This document shows, one piece after another, positions 38,078-41,032 of a stretch of 41,032 nt of DNA (position 1 is the first letter of the stretch; each line of letters begins with the position of its first letter). Position numbers and translations under genes: made by a program. Source of the stretch: Stagnimonas sp. (GTDB lineage Bacteria; Pseudomonadota; Gammaproteobacteria; Nevskiales; Nevskiaceae); contig JAUYNO010000068.1 of assembly GCA_030696045.1 (NCBI GenBank), positions 1 through 41,032 of the forward strand, written 5' to 3'. Below the pieces are notes generated by a model. That model had not been told where the DNA came from, searched no databases, and was given only the letters and a program-made list of their open reading frames with translations.

Positions 38078-39353
38078 GGGTCAGCTCGCGCTGGAACTCG
38101 GGGTAGCCGACCTCGTAGTGCTCGGTGAAGTCCAGGCCGCGCTGTTCGTGCAGGCTGGGCGCGCGCAGGCCCAGGGTCTTGTCGAGCAGCCAGTAGCTCA
38201 GCAGCGCCATCGGGAAGGCCCAGACGAAGGCGACCAGGATGCCCAGTGCCTGGATGATGAGGCGGCCTGGATCGAACAGGTCGCCCTTGAAGAACAGGCC
38301 GGCGGCCAGGGTGCCCCAGGCGCCGCAGAAGCCGTGCACCGAGACCGCGCCGACCACGTCGTCGAGCCGGAGCTTTTCCAGCAGTTGCACGCCGAGCACC
38401 GAGATGAAGCCGCCGAGCAGGCCGGTGAGCAGGGCGAAGGCCGGGCTCATGGTGGCGCAGCCGGCGGTGATGGCGACCAGGCCACCGACCGCGCCGTTGA
38501 CCGCCAGCCCCATCAGGATCGGCCGGCCCAGCAGCCGCTGGATCAGGCTGGCGCCGGCAAAGCCCATGCAGCCGGCCAGGTGGGTGTTGAGGTTGATGAT
38601 GCCGACATCGCGGGTCGCCGCCAGCGTCGAGCCGCCGTTGAAGCCGAACCAGCCGATCCAGAGGATGAAGCCGCCCAGGGCCACCATCGGCAGGTTGTGG
38701 CCGGGGATGTGGCGCGGCGTGCCGTCGGGCGCGAAGCGGCCCAGGCGCGGGCCCAGGACGATCACCCCCGCCAGCGCGCACCAGCCGCCGATCGAGTGCA
38801 CGACGGTGGAGCCGGCGAAATCGACGAAGCCCAGCGCCCGCAGCCAGCCCTGGCCATCGACATAGCTGCCCCAGGCCCAGGCGCCGAACAGCGGGTAGAT
38901 CAGGCCGGTGACAATCATCGAGCCGACCACGTAGGGGCCGTAGCGCATGCGCTCGGCTACCGCGCCGGAAACGATGGTGGCGCTGGTGGCCGCGAACATG
39001 ATCTGGAAGAAGAAGAAAGTCGCGTCGGAGCCGGCGTCGAGGCTAGGGAAAAAATGGCTGACACCGACCCAGCCCAGCCAGCTGCTGCCGAACATCAGGC
39101 CGAAGCCGACCGACCAGTAGGCGAGCACGCCGTAGGCCATGTCGGCGTAGTTCTTCATGATCACGTTGACGCTGTTCTTGGCGCGCGCCGCGCCGCCTTC
39201 CAGCAGGGCGAAGCCGGCCTGCATGAAGAACACCAGCGAGCCGGCGCAGATCACCCAGGCGATGTCGGCCGGGGCTTCCAGCACGCCGGCGGCCTGCGCG
39301 GGCAGGGCGGCGCCGAGCAGGCAGAAGGCAGCGAAGCGGCGGGCGAGGGACAT
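38061..39353 (-). CDS. amt: Ammonium transporter
   Basis: The product is 430 residues: a signal peptide (to about 21, ALPAQAAG) followed by eleven membrane segments. The Amt family signatures are present: FFMQAGFALLEGGAARAKNS, the twin-His pore residues in STVVHSIGGW and SVHGFCGAWG, and FGFNGGST. It moves ammonium across the inner membrane. A sigma-54-like promoter sequence is 38-52 bases upstream, the usual mode of nitrogen control. No glnK follows; an unknown gene overlaps its end instead. The proteins of this family form trimers. Confidence 0.95.
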   Translation of the reverse strand: MSLARRFAAFCLLGAALPAQAAGVLEAPADIAWVICAGSLVFFMQAGFALLEGGAARAKNSVNVIMKNYADMAYGVLAYWSVGFGLMFGSSWLGWVGVSHFFPSLDAGSDATFFFFQIMFAATSATIVSGAVAERMRYGPYVVGSMIVTGLIYPLFGAWAWGSYVDGQGWLRALGFVDFAGSTVVHSIGGWCALAGVIVLGPRLGRFAPDGTPRHIPGHNLPMVALGGFILWIGWFGFNGGSTLAATRDVGIINLNTHLAGCMGFAGASLIQRLLGRPILMGLAVNGAVGGLVAITAGCATMSPAFALLTGLLGGFISVLGVQLLEKLRLDDVVGAVSVHGFCGAWGTLAAGLFFKGDLFDPGRLIIQALGILVAFVWAFPMALLSYWLLDKTLGLRAPSLHEQRGLDFTEHYEVGYPEFQRELTHGGKQ

Positions 39354-39390
39354 GGCGGGCGCGAGTCGGGGAATGGCTACCCGGGGTATC

Positions 39391-39405
39391 GCAAGAACTG
39401 CGCCG
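39391..39405 (-). promoter_or_regulatory. Candidate sigma-54 promoter of amt
   Basis: On the minus strand, CGGCGCAGTTCTTGC matches the sigma-54 consensus TGGCACG-N4-TTGC with the invariant GG and GC spaced 10 bases apart. The GC is 38 bases from the amt ATG, leaving about 27 bases of leader. Nitrogen-regulated amt genes are often read by RNA polymerase with sigma-54 under NtrC. Confidence 0.5.
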
Positions 39406-39409
39406 CGGC

Positions 39410-39425
39410 GTGACGCCTACGTCAC
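39410..39425. promoter_or_regulatory. Perfect palindrome upstream of amt
   Basis: GTGACG-CCTA-CGTCAC lies immediately upstream of the candidate sigma-54 promoter and 12 bases after the stop of the cytochrome gene. It could be an operator or a weak terminator for that gene. It is not an NtrC site (TGCACC-N5-GGTGCA). Confidence 0.4.
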
Positions 39426-39436
39426 GAATCGCCCGC

Positions 39437-41032
39437 TCAGGGGCGCGACCAGTCCAGCCACAGTCGACCATCCGAGTACACGCGGCCTTCGGCGCGCAGG
39501 CCGGTGTCGCCGTTGTGGATTTCGGCGTGCACCTGCCGGGCCGGCGCCAGCACCGGCATGCGGCCCTGCTTGTAGCGCTGGCCGCGCACCAGCAGCCAGT
39601 AGGCCTTGTTGAGCGCCAGCGCGCGCGCTGGCGAGGGCAGCAGCAGCCGGCCGAGATCGTCCGGGCCACCGGGTGCGGCGCGCTGCACCCGGGCGGCGTC
39701 GAGGCGGCCACCCGGGAAGTAGCGCGCCAGCATCTCCTCGTTGGCGCGGAACTCGTCACCGCCGCCGACCCGGCGCAGATAGGTCAGCACCTCGCCCTCG
39801 CGGTGGCCGGCCTGGGGGCGGTCGCGCTGGCCGGCGAGCGACTGCTGGGCCCAGCCGGCAGCGCCCGGCAGCTTGCGCGGCAGGCCGAAGCCGGAGTCGA
39901 CGGTGATGCCGATGCCGCCGTGGCAGCCCATGCAGGCCAGCGTCTCTTCGTGGTCCTGCGGCCGCAGTTGGCCGGCGGCGTCCTCGATCCAGCCCCGGTA
40001 TTCCCAGCCGAGCGGATTGCGCAGGCCGCCGTGCTCGCCGGCGGCGAACCAGGGCAGGCGGCCGACTAGTTTTTCCTCGGCCGACTCCTGGTAAAAGGCG
40101 ACGCGGCCTTCGAGGCCCGGGTCGGCGAATTTCAGCGCGTAGCGGAATTCCTTGACCCTTGCCGACAGCCAGCCGGGCGCGTCCGGATCGAGGTAGCGCA
40201 CGGTGTGGACGAACTCGGTGCCGGCCGGGTAGCGCCAGCGCCGCAGCGGCTGCGCTGCCGCCGCGCCGGCATAGCGGGCGGGCAGGCTGCGGATGCGGGA
40301 GGCGCGGCCGAGCCGGCCGTCGCCATCGAGATCGACTCCCGCGAGTCGCTCGTCAACGGCTTCCACCTCGCGCTCCAGCGCCGCATCGCTGACGCGGTCA
40401 TCGACCGTGAGGGCCGCCTCCAGCAACGCCAGATTGAGCTTGTAGATTTCGCGCGAGGGCCGGCCCTGGGCATCGCGGCGGAAGGCGTCCGGCAGCCGGA
40501 TATAGATGTCGTCACTGGCGCCATTGCTGGGCCAGAAGGTGCCGGGGAAGGGCTGGTAGCGCAGCGCCCGCCAGCCGCTGCCGTCGCGCAGGAAGCCCTC
40601 GGCGTCAATGCCGGCGGCGAGCGTGAAGTCGGGTGCGCCGGCCGGTGTGCCGGCGAGCCAGGGCGAAAGGTTGTCCTCGCGCACATAGGCCCTCACCTCG
40701 GCATCGCTGATCGCGGCGATGGCCGGGCGCGGGTCCTCGAACAGGGTGGTCCAGTGATTGCGCAGGCCGGCTTCGGAGAAGGCGTAGACCTCCTGCAGCG
40801 TCCAGTCGCCCTTGAGGTTGTCGCCGTTGCGGCTGGTGTGGCAGGTCCAGCAGGGATTAGCGGTGCCGGCGGTGCGGGTGTAGCACTGCGGCGGGATCGG
40901 CGCCTCGGGATTGCCCAGCGGCGGCTTGGGGCTGGTGGGGCGGGCGGGCGCGGCCTGCGCCGGGCCCGCCGCCGACGGCGCGGTGGCTACCGCCGAGGGC
41001 GGCGCTGGCGCCGGCGAGCAGGCCGCCAGCAG
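39437..41032 (-). CDS. Diheme cytochrome c-type lipoprotein (5' end outside window)
   Basis: The frame stays open to the end of the window. Its visible start LLAACSPAP is the lipobox of a lipoprotein signal peptide, so only the first few residues are missing. After a long Pro/Ala linker come CWTCH (40838-40852) and, about 300 residues later, CMGCH (39920-39934), two c-type heme-binding CxxCH motifs. The region between contains an EF-hand-like DLDGDGRLGRAS segment. The GTG at 40696 is internal; it merely opens a shorter ORF. The protein is probably a periplasm-facing, lipid-anchored electron carrier or oxidoreductase; the family is not one I can name. Read 112 codons beyond the GTG, the sequence shows no stop. 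Confidence 0.8.
   Translation of the reverse strand: MLAACSPAPAPPSAVATAPSAAGPAQAAPARPTSPKPPLGNPEAPIPPQCYTRTAGTANPCWTCHTSRNGDNLKGDWTLQEVYAFSEAGLRNHWTTLFEDPRPAIAAISDAEVRAYVREDNLSPWLAGTPAGAPDFTLAAGIDAEGFLRDGSGWRALRYQPFPGTFWPSNGASDDIYIRLPDAFRRDAQGRPSREIYKLNLALLEAALTVDDRVSDAALEREVEAVDERLAGVDLDGDGRLGRASRIRSLPARYAGAAAAQPLRRWRYPAGTEFVHTVRYLDPDAPGWLSARVKEFRYALKFADPGLEGRVAFYQESAEEKLVGRLPWFAAGEHGGLRNPLGWEYRGWIEDAAGQLRPQDHEETLACMGCHGGIGITVDSGFGLPRKLPGAAGWAQQSLAGQRDRPQAGHREGEVLTYLRRVGGGDEFRANEEMLARYFPGGRLDAARVQRAAPGGPDDLGRLLLPSPARALALNKAYWLLVRGQRYKQGRMPVLAPARQVHAEIHNGDTGLRAEGRVYSDGRLWLDWSRP

Noticed and set aside
39410..39425. GTGACG-N4-CGTCAC as a CRP site
   Set aside because: CRP sites have GTGA and TCAC separated by six bases; here eight separate them.

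Overview
The window is a 41 kb piece of a very G+C-rich gammaproteobacterial chromosome. The acetate operon and its CrbS/CrbR-type two-component pair, TonB-dependent receptor, DcaP-like porin, RlmJ, CHASE8-type diguanylate cyclase and the abundant small intergenic palindromes (elements starting TGTAGGAG, and paired CCCTCCCC/GGGGAGGG elements) fit the Xanthomonadales/Nevskiales part of the class. Genus and species cannot be fixed from the sequence. No rRNA, tRNA or CRISPR array was seen.

Layout. 1-1162: 3' end of a zinc/manganese-type ABC importer (binding protein, then permease). 1360-5682: one 1440-residue protein of unknown function with a Lys/Ala-rich N terminus, a fibronectin type III domain, two hydrophobic segments and a C-terminal part that faintly recalls the C terminus of TcA toxin proteins. 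5697-5858: a REP-like hairpin, then a 96-base diverged copy of the binding-protein gene. 5995-8179: a two-gene island of visibly lower G+C on the minus strand, one gene carrying a PD-(D/E)XK nuclease signature of the Mrr kind. This is the best candidate in the window for an undescribed (possibly anti-phage) system. 8487-12516: a DUF349 protein, an OafA-type acyltransferase and an overlapping small lipoprotein. 12896-15730: an exported Asp-box (sialidase-like propeller) protein with a GlyGly-CTERM-like tail. 15984-19232 (minus): a porin / periplasmic-binding-protein-like / diguanylate cyclase operon.

19382-32606 is mainly an acetate-utilisation region: acs, actP and yjcH (minus strand), a CrbS-type symporter-fused hybrid sensor kinase (plus), a CrbR-type LuxR response regulator (minus) and a DcaP-like porin (plus). 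A DUF1428 protein, a small lipoprotein and a YadGH-type ABC exporter lie between kinase and regulator. A near-identical sequence with the core GACTTTGGTC lies upstream of crbS/yjcH and of the porin, with a weaker version upstream of acs. This suggests one regulon operated by the response regulator encoded here, with the porin as a new member.

32668-41032: a TonB-dependent receptor, rlmJ plus a NUDIX hydrolase (overlapping, plus strand), an Amt ammonium transporter overlapped by an unknown gene where glnK might be expected, with a sigma-54-like promoter upstream of amt, and the 3' part of a diheme cytochrome-c-like lipoprotein that runs off the window end. Three REPIN-like inverted pairs (12538-12709, 15781-15931, 30184-30387) sit in the intergenic spaces. 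The long antisense ORFs opposite the G+C-rich genes are treated as shadows.
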